The position numbers were made by a program, and so were the translations under genes. Below are positions 33,526 to 44,632 of a DNA stretch of 64,000 nt, piece after piece. Below the pieces are notes generated by a model. The model was not told where the DNA came from, ran no database searches, and saw only the letters and a program-made list of their open reading frames with translations. Within the stretch, counting starts at the first letter, position 1. Each line of letters begins with the position of its first letter. Source of the stretch: Callorhinus ursinus (lineage: Eukaryota; Chordata; Mammalia; Carnivora; Otariidae); the NCBI RefSeq assembly GCF_003265705.1, contig NW_020313285.1:16608003-16672002 (forward strand), written 5' to 3'.

Positions 33526-34605
33526 GGCTTATGAGGATCCAACCAGATGGCATATGTAAGCACAGGTCCTCTCGACTCAAAGGTGCTGTACAAACAGGAG
33601 GAAAGAGTATTGTTTTGGAAATATTGAAGGCACAGCTTCTCTCCCACATTTGTCTGGGGTGGGGCAACAATTTCCCTTATTTAATGTTAGACTAGAGATG
33701 CACAAAAGGGAGGTGAAAAACAGAAACCGCCGACCGTTTGAGCTGTAGGCTGCACCAGAGCAGTGTGGCCGGTGCAGATGGTGAGGGCCCGGGCAGGCCC
33801 ACTTCCTCCCTGCGTGCCCTGGGCCTTCCTCATACCAGACGCTTCCCAGAGCTGCAGGAAGTGGGGCCAGGAACTCTTCAGGGTGTGTGCAGGGAGGCCT
33901 GGGCAGAGGGGTTGGCAGCCACCAGGGTGAGAACAGAAAACTTCAAGGTCCTGGCTGGGTCCTGGGGCCCCTGGGGCCATGGCCCCTGGCCTCTCTCTGC
34001 TCCACATGGGTTTGTAGCAGACGCGTCTCTCTCCACCTCTTCTCTCGACCGCTTTGCAAGCGGTCGAACAAGAGGCGTCCAACCCGTGAGAGGCAGGCTA
34101 GAGAGGAGAGCCGAATCTTTTCTCAAAGGAAATGCATTTGTGGTTTGGAGACGTTCATTTCACATCTGTGGTTGGCGTTTCCCAGGGTTCTAAGAGGTGA
34201 ATGCAGGGTCAGCCCCAAGTCACCAAATAAGGTTCACCAGTGACCTTAGCAACAGGCTTTGCTGCCCATTGGCTGCCACGGGCCGCCGCCTGCCAGTGCA
34301 GATTCCCGGAGGCCAGCCCCGAAGCTGGGCCGAAGCTTCCACATGCCCCAGGGAGCCAGATGCTCCCTGTCAGGAATCGGTGCCCTTTGAAGCAACCACA
34401 GGTAGGGGGAAAGCTCCGGGCAAAGGTGCCTGGGTGCCTGGGTGTCTGCGTTTCAGAGTCCAGCCCGCCAGCACGGCCGTTCGCACACAGCCCCGGGTCA
34501 GCTCCCGCAGCTGGCTGGCCTGATCCCCGCTTGCCAGGATGAGCTGTTCCCTCCCGCTCCTGTGCCCACTGTCAGTCTCGGGAACTCCACAGGTCCCATT
34601 TCATA
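33526..34605. other. Intergenic, no gene seen
   Basis: GC-moderate to rich sequence with overlapping short frames on both strands and one perfect hairpin (34045-34067, listed separately). No supported gene. Confidence 0.4.
34045..34067. other. Perfect 10-bp-arm inverted repeat
   Basis: Arms TCGACCGCTT and AAGCGGTCGA are separated by TGC. Each arm keeps two CpG dinucleotides. It is not part of a repeat I recognise. It could be a palindromic protein-binding site or a chance hairpin. Confidence 0.7.
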
Positions 34606-34790
34606 GTCCTGCATGTGTCTCCTTTGTGCCAGCACTCTGCTAAGCTCCCTCTTCACATCGTCACTTCACCCAGGAGCCCAGTGAGTCCAGTTAGCACCCT
34701 TTTACAGATGGGGGGAAACTAAGACCAAAGGAAGCCAGCTGACTGGCCCCAGACTGCATCAGTAAGTAGGGAAGCCACGAGTTAAGCCCA
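34606..34790 (-). mobile_element. MIR element, minus strand
   Basis: Reverse-complement MIR landmarks: TTTGTGCCAGCACTCTGCTAA, CCCTTTTACAGATGGGGGGAA and CACGAGTTAAGCCCAG. Confidence 0.72.
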
Positions 34791-34804
34791 GTTTACACAG
34801 GCCT

Positions 34805-34905
34805 GTGTCGCCACTCAGTGTCTCTGTGCCTCAGGGCCTTCATCTGTGACATGGGCGTGACTGCGTGGACCTCTCAGTGTTGGTGCACAGTGAAGGCTGC
34901 GTGCA
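34805..34905 (+). mobile_element. MIR fragment
   Basis: CACTCAGTGTCTCTGTGCCTC, then CCTTCATCTGTGACATGGGCG. A short core fragment next to an opposed MIR. Confidence 0.6.
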
Positions 34906-35339
34906 GTGACTTACGTGCAGGAATCTAGGGCAAAGTGCACTTTGTTTGGCAGTCCACCTTGGCACCAGTGGGCTTGGCGCCTGCGAAGGCCGCTGCAAAG
35001 GCAGCTTGCACGTCTCTCTCCCACGGAGTGTGCTGCGGAAACACTGAGGTTTGTGAACCGGACTTCTCTGTGGCCCTCGTATTTGGTTTCCACTTCCTCA
35101 TTCTCAGCCACCTCCCACCCCCACCCAACTGCATCACTGAGGTAGGGAGGCCGGAGCCGAGCCTGCTGCCAAGGGTCCCCGGCCTGTGGGTACCGGAGGG
35201 CACAGGGTGGCTGGCGGGGCTGAAGGGGACAAGATGCGGAGGACGGAAGGTGGGCTGATCAAGCCGCAAGGGCAGGCATACCTCATTTCCTCTACCCCAG
35301 ACAATGCTGGGGTGTGACAGCACTATTTCCCTGAGAAAC
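34906..35339. other. Intergenic, no gene seen
   Basis: Open frames on both strands over 34906-35416 overlap one another and have no domain. Nothing else recognised. Confidence 0.4.
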
Positions 35340-35960
35340 ATTTTCAGAATTAAAAAGTACATCTGGTGATCTGGTAAAGAAGAAGATACACATACCCTGT
35401 AACCCAGCAGCTCCACTCCTCAGACTCTGCTCTGACCAAACTCTTACCCACCCTGTGCACGAGAATGTCCACGCGACCCCAGGAAGGGTCCACATGCCCA
35501 TCAGCATCTGAGAATGCGCAGAACCTGTGCAACATTCCTGCAGTGAAAATGAATGAGCCACAGCGACTTGCAAAGCTGTAGTATTGGATAATAATACTGT
35601 AATAATGAATAACTCTCATCAACATAAGATTGAGTAAAACACACAACAGAACGCATCCAGTATAATTCCTTTCAGGAAAAGTTTAACAGCTGGCAAAGAC
35701 AGACTGTATTGTTTAAGGATACATGCGGAAGAGGTAAAACTATTAAAAACCACAGAAATTACTGTCACAAAAGTCAACGTAGACTTGACCACAGGGGAGG
35801 GTGGGGGTTGTGAGGAGGAGGGGCCCACGAGGGTCTTGGGAAGGGGGTTGGCATCGTTTCATCCCCTGACCTGGTGGCGGTTATACAAATATTTGCTTTA
35901 TATTTTATAATTGTTAAACTGAACATATTAAAAACACTGAACATACGTGTTGTGCATTTT
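35340..35960 (+). mobile_element. Old L1M-type 3' region
   Basis: CCCTGTAACCCAGCAGCTCCA, GCACGAGAATGTCCACGCGA, CCACATGCCCATCAGCATCTG and a terminal TAATTGTTAAACTGAACAT follow old L1 order on the plus strand. Diverged, non-coding. Confidence 0.72.
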
Positions 35961-37239
35961 TCTGCATGATTATTGATTCTCGACGAGAAATAAAGGTATA
36001 TGTCTGTCCATTCCAGCCCTGAACCGTGCAGTGAGTGGAGGCTGTACCTGCGGGAGCCTCTCTTGGATCAGCTCCTCAAGAGGGCCACACTGGTTGCTGA
36101 GTTGTAACTCTTACTGCAGACTGAGGGGTCTTGGCGGGAGTGGACGATAAAGACTGGTAGGCAGGGTAGGATTGGAGGACATCCTTTGACAGGTCACTAC
36201 CGCCGGGGAAGGTCAACCAGGGGTTCCTGACTCTGTCGCCTTAGGGGCTGGCATTTCCTAAGGTTGTCACTTGTTTTATTCATCCTTATTTTTCTAGACT
36301 GGAATAGGCCAGGGATGACAGTCAATAAATGTTTGCTGTGTCAGCAAGTATGTAGAGTATACGCCGTGGAAAGTAAAGCCTCCTCAGGTCCCAGAGAGGC
36401 AGCCCACCAGGCCCCCTGCTTCTCCGATCCGTCCGCAGATCAGCCCAGGCAGCTAGAGCAGGCCTCCTCGGGGGGCGCGCGGGGCTGATGCACACTGGCC
36501 GCGAGCTCGTCCGGTGTTACAGACGACCCTCCTCTGTCTTTTCCAAGCTAAATATCACCAGTTTCTACCGCTGCTTGTCTTCTAGCCCTCAGCATTCTAG
36601 TTGTCCAGCCTGGAGAGGCAAAGAGTATCCAGATGTAGTCTGAACATGGATGCAAATGGACAATTTGGGTTTGTGAGCTTTGGCAGTCGCTGTGGTCAAG
36701 CTGTGATGGAATGGGCCTCTGACATGGTAGAAAGGGTTAGGGTTGCTGCTCATCACTTTTCTTTCTGTGGTGTTCTCATGGCCTTTACGTAGACACTTTT
36801 GTGAGCTTGTACCCCGTGCCGTATGGTCCTTGTCACCAGTGTTGTATTTTCCCTCAACTCACCTGGAGTCTCCCTGAGAGCTGGCTTGTGGTAGGCACTC
36901 CATAGATACTAGCTCATATTATTTATTTTGTTGTTTTATTCTTTGAATGAACAGTCGTGGATTCGATGTCATTTACTGAGCATGTACTATGTGTTAGGCA
37001 TCGCTGGGTGCCGGAATATCACAGTGGACAAAATAGGCCCACTCTGGGAAGACTTGGTTATTGAATGATGAACCCCGGTGTAGCTCACTGTGGTCAACAC
37101 TGCTACCACCAGACATTCACTGGGTGCCCTCTGTGTGTTCCACTCACAGCCCCCTCGCCCCAGTGCATGAAGGTGGGCGTTGTTGTGGAGGACACCACGG
37201 GTGGAGGGGAGGAGCAGTGAGCTTGAAGTGAACTGACTA
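35961..37239. other. Intergenic, no gene seen
   Basis: A small CpG patch occurs at 36465-36515. A MIR/L2-like phrase (GAGCATGTACTATGTGTTAGG) lies near 36979. No supported gene. Confidence 0.4.
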
Positions 37240-37420
37240 GAGGTCAAGTCCTAGCTCTGCCACACATGGACCATGTGACCATGGGTGAGTTCACTTGGCC
37301 GCTCTGAGTTTCAGTTATATTATGTTTGACACCCGTCAGAGGCCAGGGAGAGATAGGGTCCCCACACTGCACAACTCCAGGGGGTGCTGTTCTCATTTTC
37401 ATCTCTGCTGTGGCTGTTGG
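37240..37420 (+). mobile_element. Probable MIR fragment
   Basis: AGTCCTAGCTCTGCCACACAT, then TGTGACCATGGGTGAGTTCAC and CTCTGAGTTTCAGTTATAT match the MIR core. The right end is uncertain. Confidence 0.6.
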
Positions 37421-37960
37421 CCAGGGATTAAATGAGAACACAGTGGCTGTGTGGGCTGAAATTAAGGGCCAACAAATGGGAGCTGTTGTTATGCACGAAT
37501 CAGAGGGAAGCAGGGGTCACTGCGGGCCAGCAGGCTGCACAGGGCCCACCAGGCTTTGTTCTTCAAGGAAGGGCAGGGCTCTGAGAAGTGCAGCCTGCGA
37601 GGTAGGCACATGCCAGCAGGCAGGGACTCCCAGGGTGAATCTGGGAGAGGCAGATTGCTGAGGGAGGTGGTTTCTACCTCAAGGCCTGAGGAAGGAATTC
37701 TCTACGCCCAGGGAAGCCCCTGGAAGCTGGGCAGGGAGCAGGGGTGGGCGAGGGGAAGGTGATGTCTCTTCATTATTGGGTTGCAAAGGACCCTTCAGAG
37801 CATCCTGTCCAGCCTCTTGTTTCACCAGGCCCTCGGGCCCTGGCAGGGGAAGTCCTGAGTCTCCAGGGTGCCACGGCAGGGATCTGGGCCGACTCCCACC
37901 TGTGCAGAACCAGGTTCATCCCTGGCTTGTGGCCCTATAAAAGGTAGTCCTGGCATTTTT
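37421..37960. other. Intergenic, no gene seen
   Basis: Unique-looking, no supported exon. Short frames at 37326-37947 have no domain. Confidence 0.4.
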
Positions 37961-38000
37961 GATATAAATGTATATCACCCTTTACATAAATGTAAAGGGT
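37961..38000. other. Two abutting palindromes
   Basis: GATATA-AATG-TATATC at 37961-37976 is followed directly by a 24-base inverted repeat at 37977-38000. The second has 11-base arms (ACCCTTTACAT / ATGTAAAGGGT) around AA. Both arms match perfectly. Confidence 0.8.
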
Positions 38001-38240
38001 TTTTCTGACTGAAAGTAATTATAAGTCATTGTAGAGCACTTTTAAGTTACAGAAATAGTAAATAAATAAATACAATCACCTATAATCCCACCACCCAAAC
38101 ACAGTCACCATTAGTATTCTGACCCGTTCCTTCTAGTAGGTAGTCCACATAAAATTATACGTTATATATTCATTAGATTGGAATTGTATTGTGTATAATT
38201 TCATGGTCTCCTTTTTCCCTATTAAAGATGTGAGTGTTTT
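38001..38240 (-). mobile_element. Probable old L1 fragment, minus strand
   Basis: TAAATACAATCACCTATAAT, CCCACCACCCAAACACAGTC and ATTAGTATTCTGACCCGTTCC resemble reverse-complement L1M 3' regions. Low certainty on family. Confidence 0.5.
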
Positions 38241-38609
38241 TATGAGAAGGAGGGACTGTTTTTAACATAAAAGAAACTCTAGAAAATTTTTTTCCTTTGG
38301 GAAGAAAAAAAAAAAAAGCACAAAGCCATCGTCCGTGGTGGTCGGGAGGACACCACGCTGGCTGTGGAGTGTGGCTACGTCTCATGTCTGCGGAGGCTCC
38401 GAGGCAGGGGCTCCGACAGAGACAAGTGTTGCTGTTTCCTCCAGGCCGGGCCGCATGCAGCCTGTGGGCAAAGCAGAGCAGAGCGGATGAGTGTGCCTTC
38501 CCTTCCGTTCCCAACACAAGATGTGTGATCACCCACTCCATCCAGAGGCACATGTGGTTCATCGCTATTGTTTATTAATAAAAACCAGCGTCTCCGTCGG
38601 TGCAGCATG
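38241..38609. other. Intergenic, nothing recognised
   Basis: Contains a poly(A) run at 38305-38318 and otherwise unique-looking sequence. Confidence 0.4.
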
Positions 38610-38765
38610 TTTTCTCTTGTGTTACCACCCCCTGTGAGGCAGGTAAGAGGGAAGCTGTTACACCCATTGTATAGATGAAGAAACGGAGGCTACGGGAGGT
38701 CTCATCTGAAGCCACGCGGCTAGTAAGCGGCAGAGTGGGGACTTGATGCAGATCTGGCTGACTTC
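38610..38765 (-). mobile_element. MIR fragment, minus strand
   Basis: CCCCTGTGAGGCAGGTAAGAG, CCATTGTATAGATGAAGAAAC and CGGCTAGTAAGCGGCAGAGTG are reverse-complement MIR landmarks. Confidence 0.78.
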
Positions 38766-39148
38766 CAAGTGAGTGATTTTTCCCTCGAAACTTTTTTCCT
38801 TCTGGTCCTAGCTTTTTCTGAGCTCAGTTGGATTCCCTGAATGAAGCCAAAGGCTGAGAGTGCTGTCAGTGTAATGGGCGCGTGGAAAGGACAGAACCCC
38901 ACGCTGGGGGGACAGCTCAGAGCCAGCGCCGCCGGAGAGCAGGGGAGTGGGTTCAAGGAAGCAGCTGTTTGCTGGAGACACGTCCTGCAGAGCCACTCTT
39001 CTTGACCCCCCCCAGGCCACGGAGGCCCGTTCTCTGCCCAGCGCTCTAGAGTCCCAGTGACTCCCAGAACGGAATAGGGTCTTCCACAGGGAGACTCGGG
39101 GGCTCTGTGAGACTGACTCCAGGGACGTGGGGTGGCTGCCTCCCTCAG
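38766..39148. other. Intergenic, no gene seen
   Basis: Unique-looking. The antisense open frame 38720-39184 enters a MIR and has no recognisable domain. Confidence 0.4.
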
Positions 39149-39641
39149 CTGGTTTCCCCTATTGCTGCCGTCACAAAGTACCATAAACTAAGTGGCTTAA
39201 AACAACACAAATTACAGTTCTATAGGTCAGAAGTCCAAAACTGGTCCCACTGGACTAAACTCGCAGTGTCAGCCGGGCTCCATGCCTTTCCCAGAGGCTC
39301 TAGTAGAGAATCTGTTTCCCTGCCCCTTCCAACCTTCAGAGGCCACCTGCAGTCCTTGGCTTGTGGCCCCTTCCCCCATCTTCAAAGCCAGCAATGGCTT
39401 TCACATAATGCCGCCTCTCTGCTTCTGCTTCTCATCCCTCCTTCTTCCCCACTTAAGGATCCTCACATGACTACGCTGGATCCATCCAGATAATCCAGGG
39501 TAATCTCTTTAAGTAGCTGATTACAACCTTATTGCTACCTGCAACCTTAATTCCCTGTTGCCATTGAGATAACATATCACAGATTACACGCATTAGGATG
39601 TGGACATCTTGATTCCACCGTGGACCATAATTCTGCCTACT
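39149..39641 (-). mobile_element. ERVL-MaLR (MLT1-type) solo LTR
   Basis: On the minus strand the LTR reads TAGGCAGAATTATGGTCC at its start. It then passes GATTACCCTGGATTATCTGG and ends GTTGTTTTAAGCCACTTAG, TTTGTGACGGCAGCAATAGG. No internal retroviral sequence is adjacent, so it is a solo LTR fossil. Confidence 0.85.
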
Positions 39642-42600
39642 CCTCTGGGTCTCCAAGGACCTCATCTTTAGGCATAGACAGCCAGACCACAATCAGGATG
39701 TGCCCACCTGTGTCAGAGAGGTCCTTTCTGCCCAGGTCCACTCCCGCCTGCCTGCTTCTCACTCAGTTCAACCTGTCCTGGACTCCTATGTTCCCAGCCT
39801 TAGGTAGAGAGAAGCGAGGCAGGCAACACGCACAGGTTTGGACACAGAGAAGGAGGATATGAGGCCAGGTGCACCAGGGCAATGGGAAGCCCCAGGGGGC
39901 TGAGCACTTCCCACCCAGAGACGCTGAACTTTCTAAGAACCGGGGCCAGAGCCTGGCCTGTGAGGTCTCAGACCCTGAGGTCTAAGGGCGGCTCTCGGAC
40001 AGGAGGGGTAGCTGGCCAAGTATTGGAGCCCCTCCACCTCTGCATCCGGGATGCTCTGGACAGCCAGAGTTCACCTGGCCATCTTCCCTCAGGGGATGAT
40101 GCCTGTCTGCCCTTACTCATTCCCTTTCCCCTCTCCTTCGCTGGGCCTCAGGCTGGAACACTTGGAGGGGGGTGCCCAGAGGGAACCTCTGTACCAGAGC
40201 TGCTTGGTGAACGCCTGCGGGTTCTGAGACCCAACGGGATGGCCGGTGGGCAGTGCACAGAGGGGCTGGGCAAGGCCTTTGGCTCTCCAAGTACAGTGAC
40301 CACCTCGCCCCAGTTTACCCAGGACTTTCTCAGTGGTAGCACTGAAAATCCCTCGCCTCTGTCCTGAGCAAACTGTGACTGTTGGTTACCCTACGTCCAA
40401 GGCCCTTTGTACCTCCTAATCTACTCTAGATTACCTCTGCTGCCTGGACAGCCGGCTCTTTGGACTCTTAGATGCCAAGCTCGGCACAATGTGTGGGCGT
40501 GGAGAGACCTGTGGGCTGAGGAGGGACCCCAGGCCAGTGCTGGGCAGTCTCGACTCCTGCTCGCAGCGCTGCCGGTGGACATGTCACACACATGGAGTTC
40601 ATGCCTGTGTCTACATGGGACGGAGCTTCTAGATACCTGCATGGGGGGCATGAGCAATTGTGCTTGCGCCTGAGCCTCTCAAACTGTAAAAGCCTGATTA
40701 CCTGGGTCGGGTATTGCAGGTGGTTTTCATGAATGTGTCTCTTCACTCATCTGTGTTTCTTTTTCTGTACAATTAAACTTTTTACTTGTGTACATTGTTA
40801 ACAAAAGAAAGTAATGAATGACTGCCTTCACATCTCCAGCAGTCCTGCTGAGGGACGTGGGCGGGACGCACTGCACGTAGCGGGACACAGCAGCCCTTGT
40901 GCTGGGGCCTGTGGCCCTGGCCGCTGGTTGATCACGGTCCGCGGCTCTACTGCAGGGGTAGAGCTACCTGCCGACTGTCCTCCCTGCCCGTCAGCCTGCC
41001 CCCCTGCACTCCAGAGTCCAGCCTGGCTTGTCCCGCAGGGGAGGGCTCAGAGAAGCCAGGTGGGCAGATGGACAGAGCAGGTAAGCAGATGCTGACCCAG
41101 GGTTTTCCAGGAGATGCTCTCGAGGGCCAGTCCTGCCTCAGCCCTGTGAGACTACAGACGAGATGAGCTGCTCGCTTCTGGGGAGCTTCCAGTCTGGTCG
41201 GAGAGATTGGGTTCCCCACAGACCACAAGGGGAATGGCAGACAGGAAGGGGACAGGCACTGGATGGTGAGGCTTTGCTCATGGGGGCCATCAGATAAGGG
41301 CGGGCCCCCGGGGTCACCTTGTACATGTCTTAGGATGGCCAGAGACCAAAAATGGGGTCCTACTGAGTGACCTGGGGCAGCCCCCACCCCCAATAGGGGT
41401 AGATGGTCTCTGGAACCAAGAACTCTGGCTGCTGGCCAATTAATGACAGCAGGGTGGTGATGAATGGTCACCAGCCTTGGAAAGTTTGGCACCCCTTCAG
41501 GCCCTCCTCTCTGCCCTGCCCTGCCCCCCGTGTATTTGGGAGTGCCAGGCTCCATACCTAGAAGCACAGCCCGCACCTCTGGCTCTCCTCCCCAACCTGG
41601 AAAGCCCAGCAGGAGCATTTGGAGGGGAGCTCTGTGTCCCCGGCAGAGGCAGTTACCCTTCACCTCCCACAGGCAAGGTCAACAGTGCCCACCGAAGTCC
41701 ACCATCACCCTGGTGTGGCTAAAGTGACACGACTTCTAGATTGTTCTTAGTTTTAGGACAGCGGCTGCTATTCTGGTCTAATAATTCCCTCCCTCTCCCT
41801 GCCTGATCTCCCAACCCCAACTCTGTATCCATATGACTCCCTCTATTCCATGAAGTCAAATTTCTCAGAAAAGCCTGGCACAAAATCCCCACCACCCACA
41901 TCCCAGGACTCCTATGGCCTCGGCACCTCCGTTGCTCCTGAACTAAGATCCCAGGCATATCCCTTCACCTCTCTTCGCAAAGATGTGGCTGAGTATTTGT
42001 AATTGCTGTGGAAGAACTCACTGCGCCTGCCCTAATGCTGGGCCGATTCAGCATTGACAGCGTGAGTGGGAAGTGGCAGGGCAGAAACAGAGAAGGACAC
42101 CCAGGCCAGGCCAGGGCGTTTGTCCAGAAATGGAAGTGAGGACCCCACCGTCTGGGCTGGGGTCGGGAGGGTGGGGAAGGGCTTTGCCTAAAGGAAGCCT
42201 GCAAGTGAGTCTGAGAGCCCCCCGATGTAGGGTGGCAACCAGCCAGTTGCCAGGGGTGCTGGACTTTCTCAGGGACCGAGAAGCCAGGTGAGACTCAGGA
42301 CAGCCATAGCGTGACCCCAGTCCCATGGCTGGGAAGTGAGGATACACCTGGGAGTTCAGATTTCTGAGCACCCCAGGCAGGACCTAGCAGAGGGTCTGGT
42401 TTCAAGCAGGAGAACAGGAGAGGTCTCGTTGCCTTGCTTCCACAGAAGTGCCACGGAAACATCCTCTTTGATCCCTAGAGCAGCTGAGATAAGGCCTAGC
42501 AGGCCAGAGTCCCCTGCAGTTGGAAGCAGGTTCACAAACACACTGGGGTGGCTCTGTTACAGGCCTGTCTGTGTCCCATCCCCCTGGGGCCCCACCCCAT

Positions 42601-44200
42601 GAAACCGCAGGTGGCCTCCAGGGCATAGGTAAGGCATCCCTACCCTGAGGACCAGGCCAAACCCCACCCCACTGGGGCCCAGGGGCCTGGAGCAGCAGAG
42701 CCATGTTGCCTAGGAAGAGGAGGAGCAGGGGAGCTGAAGGCAGGGGCGAAGTCTCACGGTGTCCAGAGCGGATGTGGCTTTTGTTGCCTTCCCTCCGTGT
42801 CCCCACATGCTCTCTTGACATGAAGTGCTAGTGCCCCGCCCCAGGCAGACTCTCCCGAACGTCCTTCCCAGGCCTCAGTTTCCTCCTCTGCTGACAATCT
42901 GATACTGTGGGAACGCGTCTGGGCTCTGGGCACAGACGGGTGTGGATTGGAATCCAGGCTCCATGGTTTTTAGCTGAGTCCTCAGGGGCAAGCGCCCTGT
43001 ACCAACTGAGCTTTGCTCACCTGGTCTACAAACAAGGTGCTGTGGTGGGTAGTGCGTGTGGGGGGTTTGGCACAGCCCTGCTGCAGAGTGAGCACCTGAG
43101 ACCTTGGTTGTCATTACCTAGCCAGACTTTGAGGTTCTTCCCAGTTCTTCCCTTTTGTGAGTTTGTGGAACTGGAGGAGGGATGGCGGGCTGGATGTCTG
43201 CTTCTCCTGTTGTACTCAGTCCCTGTGTCCTTGCCTCATGACCTCTAGCATCTCCCCAACTGAAATTAAACTGTTAGCATAGACTTCTTAGGCCTGCCTC
43301 CCCACTGAGCCTACGGAAGTGGGGGCTGCTTCTACAATTCCCTACCCCCCAGAATATCAGCAGGAATGGTTTTCTTGGGAGCTGCCTGGAGCTAGGAAAA
43401 CCACATGGCCAGCCAGCTATGCCCTTGCACTGCCTTAGACTTGGCCTCACAAGAGATCCCTGGCGGGCAAAGACAAACGTCACTCTGCCCAGTAGGTTTA
43501 ATCCCAGCAAAGGGAGCACACCAGTTCCCTGTTCTCCTGCCCTTGTGACCACTGGCATAAGTGGGGAGAGGTCAGTGCCAGGGTCCAATGACTTTCATGC
43601 ATCCTCACCATGGAGGGTTAGTCGTGTCTAAGTTAAGTGAGGGCATTACATCTGAAAGAGACAAAGGCTCCATGGGTGTTTCCACAGGGCTGCTGAGGAA
43701 ATCTGTACCCTGCAAACATGACAACTTGGGAATCTGTGCAAATGGTGTGAAAGAAGACCAAATGGTCCCAGAGGATGACAGCCTGGGGCATGACCCAACC
43801 CCACCAACCATTGGGATTCACTTCCAGAGGAAAGGACTCCACCTCTAACCAGGCACAAGACTTTTTCTTGTCTTTGGCAGTTCCTGCCTAAAACTTCCAG
43901 AGACCTGAGGAAGCTCTTTATCTTGCCCACAGCCCACTGACAGATGTTGAAGACTGATATATCAAGAAGGGATGGTTTGCATCTGTCTTCCCTGAAGATT
44001 TTCTGCCACCATGACCCTCTCTATGGGCAGCTGACATATTAGCCTCTCTCTTTCTTCCTATTGTCAAGGGAGCTAAATGAGTAAACCAGCCCAATCAAAG
44101 TGACACCTTGGAGTAAGGCAACGAAATGTCTATGACTAACCAGAAATGCCCCCAAATGTCCATAAATTTAGCAGGAGTTCTAGGTGGTATGACCAAGCCC
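39642..44200. other. Intergenic, SINE-free, no gene seen
   Basis: GC-moderate sequence downstream of IRF1. Long frames (39882-40367 plus, 40947-41663 minus, 42402-42821 minus) overlap opposed frames and have no domain I know. A splice-like 66-base segment occurs at 41015-41080. A weak MIR-like phrase lies near 42930-42990. Nothing else is supported. Confidence 0.4.
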
Positions 44201-44202
44201 CA

Positions 44203-44632
44203 ATTTTTTTCCTTTAAATTTTTTAATGTTATGTTAATCACCATACATTGCATCATTTGTTTCTGATGTAGGGTTCCGTGATTCATTGTTTGCGTATAAC
44301 ACCCAGTGCTCCATTCAGTACATGCCCTCTTTAATACCCATCACCAGGCTAACCCATCCCCCCACCCCCCTCCCCTCTAGAACCCTCAGTTTGTTTCTTG
44401 GAGTCCATTGTCTCTCATGGTTCGTCTCTCCCTCCGATTTCCCTCCCTTCATTCTTCCCCTCCTGCTATCTTCTTCTTCTTTTTTTTTTCTTAACATATA
44501 TTGCATTATTTGTTTCAGAAGTACAAATCTGTGATTCAACAGTCTTGCACAATTCACAGTGCTCACCATAGCACATACCCTCCCCAGTGTCTATCACCCA
44601 GCCACCCCATCCCTCCCACCCCACCCCCAATT
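44203..44632 (-). mobile_element. Carnivore L1 3' UTR, minus strand, two related units
   Basis: The phrase order ATGTTAATCACCATACATTGC, GGTTCCGTGATTCATTG, CCCAGTGCTCCATTCAGTAC is followed after a TTC tract by a second related unit: CATATATTGCATTATTTGT, TCTGTGATTCAACAGTC, CACAGTGCTCACCATAGC. Both are carnivore L1 3' UTR sequence in antisense. Confidence 0.85.

Noticed and set aside
34421..34445. AAGGTGCCTGGGTGCCTGGGTG phrase resembling a SINE head
   Set aside because: No SINE body, tail or target duplication follows, so it is only a short local repeat.
40947..41663. 238-codon minus-strand frame
   Set aside because: No recognisable domain, opposed by other frames, no supporting splice or promoter context.
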